Of a DNA stretch of 64,000 nt, positions 1-8,063 are shown piece by piece. The stretch covers positions 1 to 64,000 of the forward strand of contig URDJ01000012.1 in assembly GCA_900546615.1 (NCBI GenBank). The letters run 5' to 3'. Origin of the DNA: an uncultured Eubacteriales bacterium (GTDB taxonomy: Bacteria > Bacillota > Clostridia > Oscillospirales > Oscillospiraceae). Within the stretch, counting starts at the first letter, position 1. The number at the start of each line of letters is the position of its first letter. The notes below the pieces were generated by a model. That model had not been told where the DNA came from, searched no databases, and saw nothing but the letters and a program-made list of their open reading frames with translations. The translations under genes and the position numbers were made by a program.

Positions 1-119
1 CCACCTGGAAATGGAAGGCCAGTCATCCGGGGCCGGATGGCGGCAAACGAACAAGATCGAGGGGAAACGCACAAGACTTTTCGGTTGTTTTTCCCGTCGT
101 GTTCTTGTTTACAAACCAA
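1..119. other. No gene recognised
   Basis: I see no convincing coding or RNA gene here. The stretch ends at the terminator hairpin that follows, so it could be the 3' untranslated end of a transcript entering from the left. Confidence 0.4.
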
Positions 120-191
120 AAACCTGCTCTGGCCTGAGCGCCAAAGCAGGTTTTTCTACAGGCTGAAACCGCCTAAAAAGGCGGTTTTTCA
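120..191. terminator. Two terminator-like hairpins
   Basis: Two inverted repeats lie back to back. The first pairs AACCTGCT with AGCAGGTT (about 122-155) and ends in a T run on the plus strand. The second pairs AAACCGCC with GGCGGTTT (about 167-188) and has A and T runs on both sides. The second probably ends the minus-strand tRNA-Pro transcript, the first a plus-strand transcript entering from the left. Confidence 0.65.
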
Positions 192-199
192 AAGAAAGT

Positions 200-275
200 T
201 GGTCCGAGTGACAGGATTCGAACCTGCGGCATCCTGCTCCCAAAGCAGGCGCGCTACCAACTGCGCTACACCCGG
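200..275 (-). tRNA. tRNA-Pro (TGG anticodon)
   Basis: Read on the minus strand this folds as a complete tRNA with encoded CCA. The acceptor stem CCGGGTG pairs with CACTCGG, the anticodon stem CCTGC/GCAGG encloses loop TTTGGGA with anticodon TGG, and the T arm contains GGTTCGAATCC. It reads proline CCA codons and, with wobble, others. A partial copy of its 5' half lies 31 nt upstream, between this gene and a good promoter. Confidence 0.95.
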
Positions 276-307
276 TTATTCAGTTTATTTATCCGGCTGG
301 GCGTATT

Positions 308-346
308 CTCCCAAAGCTGGCGCGCTACCAACTGCGCAACACCCCG
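308..346 (-). pseudogene. 5'-half tRNA-Pro remnant
   Basis: On the minus strand these 39 nt match the first 39 nt of the neighbouring tRNA-Pro with three differences, covering the acceptor 5' strand, D arm, anticodon 5' strand and the TTTGGGA loop. Similarity then stops abruptly, so there is no 3' half, T arm or CCA. It begins only a few bases after the presumed transcription start, so it should be transcribed ahead of the intact tRNA. It looks like the remains of a tandem tRNA copy. Confidence 0.8.
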
Positions 347-356
347 GTGAGTTCTG

Positions 357-385
357 ATTATACTATGAGTTTCACAAAACCGCAA
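357..385 (-). promoter_or_regulatory. Promoter for tRNA-Pro
   Basis: On the minus strand TTGCGG (385-380) and a consensus TATAAT (362-357) are separated by 17 bp. The start point would fall just before the half-tRNA remnant. Confidence 0.6.
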
Positions 386-396
386 CCTTTTCTTCG

Positions 397-425
397 TTGA
401 AGTTTTCATCAGAGTATGTTATCAT
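397..425 (+). promoter_or_regulatory. Promoter for trmB operon
   Basis: TTGAAG (397-402), a 17 bp spacer, then TATCAT (420-425). It lies back to back with the minus-strand tRNA promoter. The predicted start leaves a very short leader before trmB. Confidence 0.55.
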
Positions 426-446
426 GCTGTCCGGAGCGTGGTAAAT

Positions 447-1100
447 TTGAGAATGAGAAAAAAACCTAACCTCGTACCCAGATGGGAGCGCTGCGCGGGG
501 CTGCTTGAAAATACACCGGAAGTACACAAAGACAAATGGCTCGCCGATTTCCCGGGCCATGACCGCCTCTGCCTCGAGCTGGGCTGCGGCAAGGGCCGCT
601 TCACCGCAGGCATGGCAGCCGCAGAGCCGGACGCGCTGCTCTGCGCCGTCGAAAAAGTCCCCGACGCCATGGTCGTCGCCATGGAGCGCGTCAGGGACGC
701 AGAGTTGACGAACGTCCGCTTCCTCGACCGCGACGCTGCCCTGCTGCCGGAGTTCTTCGCGCCCGGCGAGGTCTCGAGGATATACATAAATTTCCCCGAC
801 CCCTGGCCCAAAAAGAAACAGTTCAAGCGCCGCCTCACCGCCCCGGGTTTCCAGAAGCTCTACTTCGACCTGCTGCCGACCGGCGGAGAGGTCTGGCTCA
901 AGACCGACAACGTCATGCTCTTTGAGTGGAGCGTCGAGCAGTTCCAGCGCTGCGGCTGGACGCTCAAGGAAGTCACCCGCGACCTGCACGCGAACGGCGT
1001 CACCGGCGTCATGACCGACTACGAGGCCAAATTCCACGAGCAGGGCGTAAAGATAAACCGGCTGGTCGCCGTGCGCGGGGAGGTATGGACATGCGAATGA
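447..1100 (+). CDS. trmB: tRNA (guanine-N7)-methyltransferase TrmB
   Basis: Class I SAM-dependent methyltransferase that makes 7-methylguanosine at position 46 of the tRNA variable loop. It shows the SAM-binding motif ELGCGKG near residue 46 and the family signature NFPDPWPKKK near residues 114-123, followed by TDN. I chose the TTG start at 447 because the N terminus MRMRKKPNL is typical of the family and GGAG lies 10 nt upstream; a GTG at 438 is the alternative. At 217 aa the length is normal. The stop overlaps the next gene, so it is first in a trmB-xth-dus operon. Confidence 0.92.
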   Translation: MRMRKKPNLVPRWERCAGLLENTPEVHKDKWLADFPGHDRLCLELGCGKGRFTAGMAAAEPDALLCAVEKVPDAMVVAMERVRDAELTNVRFLDRDAALLPEFFAPGEVSRIYINFPDPWPKKKQFKRRLTAPGFQKLYFDLLPTGGEVWLKTDNVMLFEWSVEQFQRCGWTLKEVTRDLHANGVTGVMTDYEAKFHEQGVKINRLVAVRGEVWTCE

Positions 1101-1843
1101 TATCCTGGAACGTAAATGGCCTGCGGGCTGTCATGAAAAAGGGGTTTGAGGACATCTTCTGGGGCCTTAACGCAGACATATTCTGCCTTCAGGAGACGAA
1201 GCTTCAGGCCGGTCAGATAGAACTCGACCTGCCTGGCTACGAGCAGTTCTGGTGCTACGCCGAGAAGAAGGGCTACTCCGGCACGGCGGTGTTCACGCGC
1301 GTGAAACCCCTCGGTGTCAGCTACAACCTCGGCCACGACGAGCACGACTCCGAGGGAAGGGTCATCACCCTCGAGTACGAGGACTTCTACCTCGTTTGCG
1401 TCTACACGCCCAATTCACAGGACGGGCTGAAAAGGCTCGATTACCGCATGAGCTGGGAGGATGCTTTCAGGGATTACCTGGTCGAGCTCGACCGGGTCAA
1501 GCCCGTCGTGGTCTGCGGCGACATGAACGTCGCGCACGAGGAGATAGACCTCAAAAACCCCAAGACGAACCGCATGAACCCCGGCTTCACGGACGAGGAA
1601 CGCGGCAAAATGACCGAGCTGCTCGCGGCGGGCTTCACGGACACGTTCCGGTACCTGTATCCCGACCTGGAGGGGGCCTACAGCTGGTGGAGTTTCCGCG
1701 CGGCAGCGAGGGAGAGGAACGTCGGCTGGCGCATAGATTATTTCCTCTGCTCGGACAGGCTGCGCGAGCGGATAGACAAGGCCTACATCTGCCCGGAGAT
1801 CATGGGCAGCGACCACTGCCCGGTGGGGCTGGACTTAAAGTGA
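1091..1843 (+). CDS. xth: Exodeoxyribonuclease III (AP endonuclease)
   Basis: Exonuclease III family enzyme of base excision repair, cutting DNA 5' to abasic sites and removing 3' blocking groups. The 250 aa product has the full set of motifs: WNVNGLRA at the N terminus, QETK with the metal-binding Glu, GDMNVAHEEIDL, RIDYFLCS, and the C-terminal SDHCPVG with the catalytic Asp-His. The ATG at 1091 sits 7 nt after GGGGAGG inside the end of trmB. An ATG at 1085 in the same frame is too close to that site. It overlaps the dus start by a GTGA junction, suggesting translational coupling. Confidence 0.95.
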   Translation: MRMISWNVNGLRAVMKKGFEDIFWGLNADIFCLQETKLQAGQIELDLPGYEQFWCYAEKKGYSGTAVFTRVKPLGVSYNLGHDEHDSEGRVITLEYEDFYLVCVYTPNSQDGLKRLDYRMSWEDAFRDYLVELDRVKPVVVCGDMNVAHEEIDLKNPKTNRMNPGFTDEERGKMTELLAAGFTDTFRYLYPDLEGAYSWWSFRAAARERNVGWRIDYFLCSDRLRERIDKAYICPEIMGSDHCPVGLDLK

Positions 1844-2838
1844 GGCAGGGCTTTTCGATAGGCGGCGTGCGCCTTGCGGGAAAGGCGGTGCTCGCGCCCA
1901 TGGCGGGCGTGACGGACTCGGCTTTCCGCGGCCTCTGCATGGAGCAGGGCGCAGCGCTGGTATACACCGAGATGGTCAGCGCGAAGGCGCTGTGCTATAA
2001 TGACAAAAAGACCGCCTCGCTGCTGCACATCCCCGAGGGAAGCGGGCCGGTGTCGGCGCAGATATTCGGCCACGAGCCTGAGACAATGGCCGAGGGCGCA
2101 AAGCGCGCGCTGGACATCTGCGGCGCGCAGATAATTGACATCAACATGGGCTGTCCCGTGGGCAAGGTGGTGAAGTCCGGCGACGGCTCGGCGCTCATGC
2201 GCACGCCGGAGCTGGCGGCGGAGATAGTCGCGGCGGTGGCGAAGGCCGTACCCGTGCCGGTGACGGTCAAGATACGCAAGGGCTGGGACGGCGGGAGCGT
2301 GAACGCCGTGGAATTTGCAAAGCTCTGCGAGCAGGCGGGCGCGGCGGCGATAGCCGTACACGGGCGCACACGGGTGCAGATGTACGCCGGCCGGGCTGAC
2401 TGGGATATCATCCGCGAAGTAAAGCGGGAGGTGTCGGTGCCGGTCATAGCCAACGGTGACGTGTTCTCGGGCGAGGACGCGGCGCACATCCTGCGGTATA
2501 CGGGAGCGGACGCCTGTATGGTGGGGCGCGGTTCGTTCGGCGACCCCTGGCTGTTCGCGGAGATAAACGCGGTGCTGGACGAGGAGCCTGCCCCGGAGCG
2601 ACCTGGCCTTTCGGAGAGGCTGGCTACGGCGGTGCGGCAGGTGGAGACGGCAGCGCTGGAGAAGGGCGAGAGGCTCGCGTGCATAGAGGCGCGGGCACGG
2701 CTGCCCTGGTACCTGAAGGGAGTGCCGCACTCGGCGGCGTGGAAGCAGAAGCTGGTGCGTATATCCACGCTGGACGAGCTGCGCGAGATAGCGGCGGACA
2801 TGGCAAAGGGCCGGCCGCCGATGGATATAATAATGTAG
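1840..2838 (+). CDS. dusB: tRNA-dihydrouridine synthase (DusB-like)
   Basis: FMN-dependent TIM-barrel enzyme that reduces uridine to dihydrouridine in the tRNA D loop. Family motifs are LAPMAGVTDSAFR at the N terminus, the catalytic-cysteine motif NMGCPVGKVVKSGDG, VKIRKGWD, AVHGRTR, and the FMN-phosphate motif VGRGSFGDPW. The 332 aa length fits DusB. The GTG start overlaps the xth stop. The C-terminal helical domain is complete. The gene sits among other tRNA-modification genes of this half (trmB here, mnmE further on). Confidence 0.93.
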   Translation: MRQGFSIGGVRLAGKAVLAPMAGVTDSAFRGLCMEQGAALVYTEMVSAKALCYNDKKTASLLHIPEGSGPVSAQIFGHEPETMAEGAKRALDICGAQIIDINMGCPVGKVVKSGDGSALMRTPELAAEIVAAVAKAVPVPVTVKIRKGWDGGSVNAVEFAKLCEQAGAAAIAVHGRTRVQMYAGRADWDIIREVKREVSVPVIANGDVFSGEDAAHILRYTGADACMVGRGSFGDPWLFAEINAVLDEEPAPERPGLSERLATAVRQVETAALEKGERLACIEARARLPWYLKGVPHSAAWKQKLVRISTLDELREIAADMAKGRPPMDIIM

Positions 2839-2849
2839 AGAGTGATGGA

Positions 2850-3470
2850 ATGACCCGGGAAGAAGAGCTGGAGATCATCGTAAAGGTGCGCTCCGGCGAC
2901 ACCGATGCGTTTGAGGCGCTGGTGCTGGAACATCAGAATAAGGTATACAGCCTTGCACTTCGGATGGTTGGAAACGAGGAGGATGCGCGGGACATGGCGC
3001 AGGAGGCGTTCATCCGTGCGTACAACTCGCTGGGGAGTTTCCGCGGCGAGAGCAAGTTCTCGGTGTGGCTCTATCGGCTGACGAGCAATATCTGCATAGA
3101 CTTTCTGAGAGGAAGGGCGAAGCGGAGGACGGTGTCGCTCAGCTGGGAGGACGAGGATGGCGAGGAAGGCGAGCTGGAGATACCGGATGAGAGGTTTTCG
3201 CCCGAGGCGGGGCTGGAGCGCACGGAGATGCGCGAGGCTGTGCGCCGCGGGCTCGAGCAGCTCGCGCCCGAGTACCGGGAGATACTGCTGCTCAGGGAGA
3301 TAAATGGACTGAGCTACGACGAAATAAGCCGGGTGCTGAAGCTTGAGGAGGGCACGGTCAAATCGCGCATCTTCCGCGCGCGGAAAAAACTTTCAGAGAT
3401 TTTGATAAAGGAAGGGAACATTCCGGGTACGGTCGCGTCAAACGAGCGGAAGGGAGGTGCGGACGCATGA
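2850..3470 (+). CDS. ECF-type RNA polymerase sigma factor
   Basis: Sigma-70 family factor of the extracytoplasmic-function type, 206 aa. Region 2 runs over about residues 25-95 and includes DAFEALVLEHQNKVYSLALR and the -10 recognition part ESKFSVWLYRLTSNICIDFL. Region 4 is near 145-195, with YREILLLREINGLSYDEIS and a helix-turn-helix ending TVKSRIFRARKKL. It starts at ATG 2850, 11 nt after dus, so it may be read through from that operon. Its stop overlaps the next gene, an anti-sigma factor. The stimulus is not evident from the sequence. Confidence 0.92.
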   Translation: MTREEELEIIVKVRSGDTDAFEALVLEHQNKVYSLALRMVGNEEDARDMAQEAFIRAYNSLGSFRGESKFSVWLYRLTSNICIDFLRGRAKRRTVSLSWEDEDGEEGELEIPDERFSPEAGLERTEMREAVRRGLEQLAPEYREILLLREINGLSYDEISRVLKLEEGTVKSRIFRARKKLSEILIKEGNIPGTVASNERKGGADA

Positions 3471-4255
3471 GAGAGTGCGACAGATATGAGCGAATGATAA
3501 GCGAGTACGTGGACGGCGAGCTGCAGGAGCCTGAGAAGACCGGGCTCGAGAGCCACCTGAGAGAGTGCTCGCGCTGCCGCAGACTGTGCGATGCGTTCAG
3601 GTCGATATCCCTTTCGCTTGGGGAGGAGGCTGCGCCCGCCGGTTTTACAGCGGACGTGATGGCCGCCGTAAGGACCCGGGGCGAGTCCGGGGCGAAGACG
3701 GCGGGAAAGCCCGGAAAGAGCTGGCCGAAATATCTCGCCCTGGCCGCCTGCCTGATGCTGGCTGTGTTGACGACGGTGCGTCTCGGAGCGCTGGGAGGCA
3801 GGACGAGCGACGGCGCACCTGCGGCGCAGCCTGCACAGTTTGGTCTGGCGGCGGCGCCTAAGGATTTCGACGCGGACGACACGGTCGAGGACGCGGCAGG
3901 TGGGGATGCCGGCGCCAACGACGCCTGCGCGCCTGAGAGCTATGACAGTGCGCCGGAGGAAAAGGGTCTGTGTTTTGAGCCGTCGGAGGTCAGGCTGCTG
4001 ACGGTGAGCGGCGAGGCGGAGGCAGAGCTGAGCGACGCTGAGAGCATAACCGCCATGGCGGAGATACTCAGCTGTGCGGGCGAAGCCGGGGACGTGAGCG
4101 GCGAGGCGAGCTATCTGGTGAGCGTTGAGTTCGAGGATGGCAGCGAGACGATTATGGTCTGGGCCGACGAGGGCGAACTGATCTGCTCGAGCGATGGAGG
4201 GAATTTGTACTCGGCTGCCGGCAGCGAAGATGAGCTGCTGTACGCGATAGGTTAA
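3467..4255 (+). CDS. Anti-sigma factor, zf-HC2 type, membrane-anchored
   Basis: Partner of the preceding sigma factor, coupled by an ATGA overlap. The N terminus has the zinc anti-sigma motif, with His and two Cys in HLRECSRC at about residues 29-36 after the helix ISEYVDGEL. One transmembrane segment (YLALAACLMLAVLTTV) lies near 88-103. The remaining 150 or so residues would be extracytoplasmic; they are acidic and rich in Ala and Glu, with no domain I recognise. The likely role is to hold the sigma factor at the membrane until an envelope signal releases it. Confidence 0.85.
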   Translation: MRECDRYERMISEYVDGELQEPEKTGLESHLRECSRCRRLCDAFRSISLSLGEEAAPAGFTADVMAAVRTRGESGAKTAGKPGKSWPKYLALAACLMLAVLTTVRLGALGGRTSDGAPAAQPAQFGLAAAPKDFDADDTVEDAAGGDAGANDACAPESYDSAPEEKGLCFEPSEVRLLTVSGEAEAELSDAESITAMAEILSCAGEAGDVSGEASYLVSVEFEDGSETIMVWADEGELICSSDGGNLYSAAGSEDELLYAIG

Positions 4256-4269
4256 AAATTAGACAAAAA

Positions 4270-4326
4270 TATACCCCTCAAATCAGCGGCAAAGGGCGAT
4301 TTGAGGGGTATATTTATATTTTTTCC
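4270..4326 (+). terminator. Intrinsic terminator after anti-sigma gene
   Basis: A 15 bp perfect stem (TATACCCCTCAAATC with GATTTGAGGGGTATA) is followed by a T-rich tail. Confidence 0.9.
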
Positions 4327-4350
4327 GCAAAAGACAGCATTTATTGTCTA

Positions 4351-4380
4351 TTGCAAATGACGCAATCCTTGTGCTATAAT
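4351..4380 (+). promoter_or_regulatory. Promoter for rex
   Basis: TTGCAA (4351-4356), an 18 bp spacer, then TATAAT (4375-4380). The sequence TTGC-n7-GCAA spans the -35 and could be a weak dyad, but it does not match the known Rex operator. Confidence 0.6.
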
Positions 4381-4437
4381 CATGAATTGAAATGAAATTG
4401 GCCCGAGCAGGGCGTGAAAGAAAATTGGTGGGTAAAT

Positions 4438-5100
4438 GTGAAACAGCTCAAGGTATCAAACAACGTAATAAGGAGACTGCCGAGGTATTTGCGCAAGCTG
4501 GACGAGTTGAAGACGGCGGGAGTGGACCGCATTTCGTCTGGGGAGCTTGGCCGGCAGATGTCGCTGACCTCGTCGCAGATCAGGCAGGATTTCAGCTGCT
4601 TCGGCGAATTTGGCCAGCAGGGATACGGGTATAATGTGACCGGACTGAGGGGCGAGATAGCCTCGATCCTGGGCATGAACAGGGACTTTTCGGTCATACT
4701 GGTGGGCGTGGGCAACATAGGCCGCGCGCTCATCGAGAATTTCTGCTTCGAGCAATACGGGTTCCACATGGTGGCGGCGTACGACGTGCGGCCGGAGCTT
4801 ATTGGAACGGACATTTCGGGCATCAGGGTGCACGATATCTCCGAGCTGCCGCAGATATTCGAGAACAACCGTGTGGACATGGCGGTGCTGTCGGTGCCGA
4901 AGATAATGGCGAACCGCGCGGCGCACGAGCTTGTAAATCACGGGGTGAAGGCGATATGGAACTTCACTAATGTGGAGCTGGATGTGGCGGAGTCCGAGGT
5001 GATAGTGGAGAACATCCATTTTTCGGACAGCCTGCTGGCGCTGGGATATTATATGTCCGAGCGTATGGACGCTGAATCCAGCGGGAGAGACCATAAATAA
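4438..5100 (+). CDS. rex: Redox-sensing transcriptional repressor Rex
   Basis: Dimeric repressor that senses the NADH/NAD+ ratio and controls fermentation and anaerobic respiration genes. The N-terminal winged helix (about residues 1-77) contains NVIRRLPRYLR and TSSQIRQDFSCFGEFG. The Rossmann domain has the NAD-binding motif VGVGNIGRAL near residue 86, and the C-terminal helix LALGYYMS mediates domain swapping. I chose GTG 4438 (MKQLKVSNNV) because it matches the family N terminus and has GGTGGG 5 nt upstream; GTG 4414 is a longer alternative. At 220 aa it is normal length. It has its own promoter. Confidence 0.95.
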   Translation: MKQLKVSNNVIRRLPRYLRKLDELKTAGVDRISSGELGRQMSLTSSQIRQDFSCFGEFGQQGYGYNVTGLRGEIASILGMNRDFSVILVGVGNIGRALIENFCFEQYGFHMVAAYDVRPELIGTDISGIRVHDISELPQIFENNRVDMAVLSVPKIMANRAAHELVNHGVKAIWNFTNVELDVAESEVIVENIHFSDSLLALGYYMSERMDAESSGRDHK

Positions 5101-5112
5101 AGAGGTGTTTCA

Positions 5113-6123
5113 ATGCGCAGACGGGTGCTGGCATTTGTGCTGATCGTCTGCCTGCTGGCGGGCGGGGTCACGGCCTCGGCTGCGGGCGGCGCGGATGACC
5201 CGCTGGTGTCAAGGAGCTATGCGGACAACTGGGCCGAGGGCATCATTGAGGCCGCAGAGAAAGACATAGACGAGGCGGTCTCGTCCGCGAACGCGGGGAC
5301 GAGCAAGGTGACGCTGACGGCGGGCAAGGGCGTGAAGCTGAGCGCGGGGTCGAGCGTGACGTTGCTGAGCGGCACGGCAATGTCGAAAGTGAGCGGGGCG
5401 TTTTTGAACGTGACGACTGGGCGCGAGAGCGCGTCGGGCAGCGTGGCCCGCGGTCAGATGTATATCGTGTGCGAGTCTTCGAGCGTTGCAGTGACGGCCT
5501 CCGGCGCGGCGACGCTGCTGGTGAGCGGCGGGTATACGCCGGTGACGAGCGTGTCGATAGAGTTTGCGGACGTGCCGTCGAGCGAGTGGTATTATGACTA
5601 CGTGTACGCGGCGGTGGCGATGGGACTCGTGGACGGCGTGACGGAGACGAGCTACGCGCCGGACAAGACCTTCACGGTGGCGCAGGCGATAAAGATTGCG
5701 GCCTGCATGCACCAGCTGTACCACAATGGCGAGGTTACGCTGACAAACGGCGAGCCGTGGTATACGACCTATGTGAGCTACGCGGTGAATAACGGCATAG
5801 CGCCGGAGAGCTACGGCTCCCTGACGGACGCGCAGTATAATCAGGCGATAAGCCGGAGGGACTACGTGCGACTGTTTTACAACGCGTTGCCGACGAGCGA
5901 GTACGCGGTCATCAACGAGGTGGCGGACAACGCCATACCGGACGTTGTGATGGGCAGCATAGGCTCGACGGAGATATACGCATTCTACCGCGCGGGCATT
6001 TTGGACGGTTCAAGGGACGACGGTTCGTTCCTGCCGGACAGCAGCATCAAGCGCAGCGAGGTCGCAGCGATAATAGTGCGCATGTTCGACACGAGCGAGC
6101 GTAAGACGCTGACGCTCGGCTGA
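5113..6123 (+). CDS. Secreted SLH-domain protein
   Basis: A 336 aa exported protein with a signal peptide (about residues 1-24, ending TASAAG). Residues 60-150 form a Thr/Ser/Val-rich beta region with repeated hydrophobic strands. From about residue 155 come SLH modules, recognisable by FADVPSSEWYYDYVYAA and GLVDGVTETSYAPDKTFT, then a diverged middle copy, then GILDGSRDDGSFLPDSSIKR. SLH modules bind pyruvylated cell-wall polymer. It follows rex by 12 nt behind an AGAGGTG site, so it is probably cotranscribed with rex. Confidence 0.85.
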   Translation: MRRRVLAFVLIVCLLAGGVTASAAGGADDPLVSRSYADNWAEGIIEAAEKDIDEAVSSANAGTSKVTLTAGKGVKLSAGSSVTLLSGTAMSKVSGAFLNVTTGRESASGSVARGQMYIVCESSSVAVTASGAATLLVSGGYTPVTSVSIEFADVPSSEWYYDYVYAAVAMGLVDGVTETSYAPDKTFTVAQAIKIAACMHQLYHNGEVTLTNGEPWYTTYVSYAVNNGIAPESYGSLTDAQYNQAISRRDYVRLFYNALPTSEYAVINEVADNAIPDVVMGSIGSTEIYAFYRAGILDGSRDDGSFLPDSSIKRSEVAAIIVRMFDTSERKTLTLG

Positions 6124-6136
6124 GGAAATGGTATAA

Positions 6137-6168
6137 AAGGCTCCCCTGAAATATGGGGGGCCTTAGTA
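6137..6168 (+). terminator. Terminator-like hairpin
   Basis: The stem AAGGCTCCCC pairs with GGGGGGCCTT (two wobble pairs). The T tail is weak, so termination may be partial. Confidence 0.55.
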
Positions 6169-6174
6169 TATTTG

Positions 6175-6233
6175 CCACCCCCGCAGGGCGGGGCTCCACT
6201 CCCGCCGCGAAGGGCGCTGCCGGCCGGCGGATC
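6175..6233. repeat. GC-rich palindromic repeat, degenerate copy
   Basis: The sequence around CAGGGCGGGGCTCCACTCCCGCCG resembles the GC-rich units found before nrdD (62081-62279), which contain AGGGGCGGGGTTCCATCCCC. It looks like a diverged dispersed intergenic palindrome. Confidence 0.45.
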
Positions 6234-6252
6234 ACCGAAAGGAGCAGTACAC

Positions 6253-7620
6253 ATGTCGGATACCATAGCGGCTATTGCAACGGGACAGAGCGTTTCCGCC
6301 ATAGGCATCGTGCGCGTGTCGGGCGACGAGGCCGTGGCCGTGGCGGATGAGGTGTTCAGGCCCTCGGACGGCAGGCCCATGTCAGCTCACCGCGACAGGC
6401 AGCTCGTCTACGGCAGGCTCGTGGACGCCTCTGACCGCACCCTCGACTGGTGCCTGTGCACAGTGAGCCGGGCGCCACACAGCTACACCGGCGAGGACAC
6501 CGCCGAGCTGCAGTGCCATGGCTCGCCCGTCGTGCTCCGAGCCGCCCTCGACGAGCTGTTCCGCGCAGGCGCAAGACAGGCCGGGCCGGGAGAGTTCACC
6601 AAACGCGCCTTCCTCAACGGCCGCCTCGACCTCACACAGGCCGAGGCCGTCATTGATATCATCGAGGCCGAGACAGCCGCCGCCGCCTCAAACGCCGCAG
6701 GCCAGCTCGGCGGCGCCATCAGCCAAAAAAGCGACAGGGTCTACTCGGATATAGTTGACATAATATCTCACTTCGACGCCGTGCTCGACTACCCGGACGA
6801 AGACATCGAGCCGTTTGAGTTGAGGGTGTACGAGAAAAAACTGGAAGAACTGCACGCCGAGCTTTCCGCCCTGCTCGAGAGCTTCGAGCGTGGGCGGGTG
6901 CTCAGGGAGGGCGTGCGTGCGGCGATAGTCGGGCGCCCGAACGCCGGGAAAAGCTCGCTGCTGAACGCTTTGCTGGGCTATGACAGGGCCATCGTCACCT
7001 CGACCCCCGGCACGACGCGGGACACGATCGAGGAAAAGCTGCTGCTCGGGAAGACCCTCGTGCGCCTCACGGACACCGCCGGTCTGAGGCGATCTGAGGA
7101 CGAGATAGAGCGCGAGGGTATCAAAAGAGCGCTCCGCGCGGCTGGGGAAGCAGAGCTGATAATCGCGGTCTTCGACGGCTCGGAACCCCTCGGAGACGAG
7201 GATAAAGAGACCATAAACGCCGCAAAACAGGCCAAAAAGAGCATATGCGTAATAAACAAGACCGACCTGCCCCGGAGACTCGCGCCGGAGGACCTGCGCC
7301 GCAGCTTTGACGAGACCGTCTGCATCTGCGCGAAGACGGGGGAGGGGATATCCGACCTGGAGCGCGCCGTCGCGCGGCTCTGCCCCGAGCCTGACATGCC
7401 TGCGGGCGAGCTGCTGACGAACGCGAGACAGGCCGAGGCCGTGCGCCGCGCCGCGGACGCCCTGGGCGCGGCCCTCGAGGCCCTGGGAGCCGGGCTTACA
7501 CCCGACGCGGTGCTGACTGAGGCCGAGGCCGCGCTCGACGCACTGGCAGAATTGACCGGCAGAAGCGTTAAGGACGACGTCACCGACCGTATTTTTTCAA
7601 GATTCTGCGTGGGAAAATAA
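6253..7620 (+). CDS. mnmE: tRNA modification GTPase MnmE
   Basis: With MnmG it installs the (carboxymethyl)aminomethyl group on U34 of tRNAs. The N-terminal folate-binding domain (about residues 1-118) starts MSDTIAAIATG. The helical domain holds an inserted G domain with the P-loop GRPNAGKSS, the G2 region TPGTTRDT, G3 DTAGL and G4 NKTD. The C terminus ends FCVGK, the position of the family's conserved cysteine motif (normally CIGK). ATG 6253 is chosen because GAAAGGAG lies just upstream. The 455 aa length is normal. Confidence 0.95.
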   Translation: MSDTIAAIATGQSVSAIGIVRVSGDEAVAVADEVFRPSDGRPMSAHRDRQLVYGRLVDASDRTLDWCLCTVSRAPHSYTGEDTAELQCHGSPVVLRAALDELFRAGARQAGPGEFTKRAFLNGRLDLTQAEAVIDIIEAETAAAASNAAGQLGGAISQKSDRVYSDIVDIISHFDAVLDYPDEDIEPFELRVYEKKLEELHAELSALLESFERGRVLREGVRAAIVGRPNAGKSSLLNALLGYDRAIVTSTPGTTRDTIEEKLLLGKTLVRLTDTAGLRRSEDEIEREGIKRALRAAGEAELIIAVFDGSEPLGDEDKETINAAKQAKKSICVINKTDLPRRLAPEDLRRSFDETVCICAKTGEGISDLERAVARLCPEPDMPAGELLTNARQAEAVRRAADALGAALEALGAGLTPDAVLTEAEAALDALAELTGRSVKDDVTDRIFSRFCVGK

Positions 7621-7635
7621 GTAGACATAATATTG

Positions 7636-7677
7636 AAAGACCGCCGTGACCGGAACTGCCGGTCGCGGCGGTCTTTT
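7636..7677. terminator. Bidirectional terminator
   Basis: A long stem (AAAGACCGCCG-GACCGG with CCGGTC-CGGCGGTCTTT) is flanked by A and T runs. It ends mnmE from the left and the bce-type operon from the right. Confidence 0.85.
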
Positions 7678-7694
7678 TCTGTATATATCCCGCG

Positions 7695-8051
7695 TCAGGC
7701 TGCTGTTTCGAGGGGATAGTATTCACGGACGGCGTCGGGAAGCTCGTCCCAGAGTACCTCCTCCCATGCGGTGACGCCCCGGAGCGGCTGGACGCTGAGC
7801 ATGATATATACGCCATCTCGCAGCTCGCGCTCGGTCTTGAAGCTGATGTCGCGCTGCCTGCCGTCTGCATCGAAGCAGCTGAGCGTGTACTCGAAGTTCA
7901 TGCCGTCTGACTGGTTTATCTGCCTCACGCGGCTGTTGTCTATCTGCGTGTACCAGTTTGAGCCCGCCCAGCCGAAGCCGATGGCCGCGCCGATAATGAG
8001 TATGATGAGCGCCACGATGAGGATGATGATGAGCAGCTTTGTGGATTCCAT
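7695..8051 (-). CDS. YxeA-like (DUF1093) membrane-anchored protein
   Basis: A 118 aa protein with one N-terminal transmembrane helix (about residues 6-28, LLIIILIVALIILIIGAAIG) and a small extracytoplasmic domain. The pattern YTLSCFDADGRQRDISFKT ... YIMLSV ... VTAWEEVLWDELP resembles the YxeA/DUF1093 family. AGGAGG precedes its ATG. It starts 12 nt after the permease gene, so it is the last gene of the ABC transporter operon. YxeA-type proteins are often found beside Bce-type transporters, but their role is not established. Confidence 0.7.
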   Translation of the reverse strand: MESTKLLIIILIVALIILIIGAAIGFGWAGSNWYTQIDNSRVRQINQSDGMNFEYTLSCFDADGRQRDISFKTERELRDGVYIMLSVQPLRGVTAWEEVLWDELPDAVREYYPLETAA

Positions 8052-8063
8052 ATCCCGCGCCTC

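Noticed and set aside
37-357. Open frame of 106 codons over the tRNA-Pro region
   Set aside because: It runs antisense through an intact tRNA and two terminators and has no ribosome binding site or recognisable protein.
4351-4366. Rex operator before rex
   Set aside because: TTGC-n7-GCAA is a dyad but does not fit the TTGTGA/TTGTTAA-type Rex sites.
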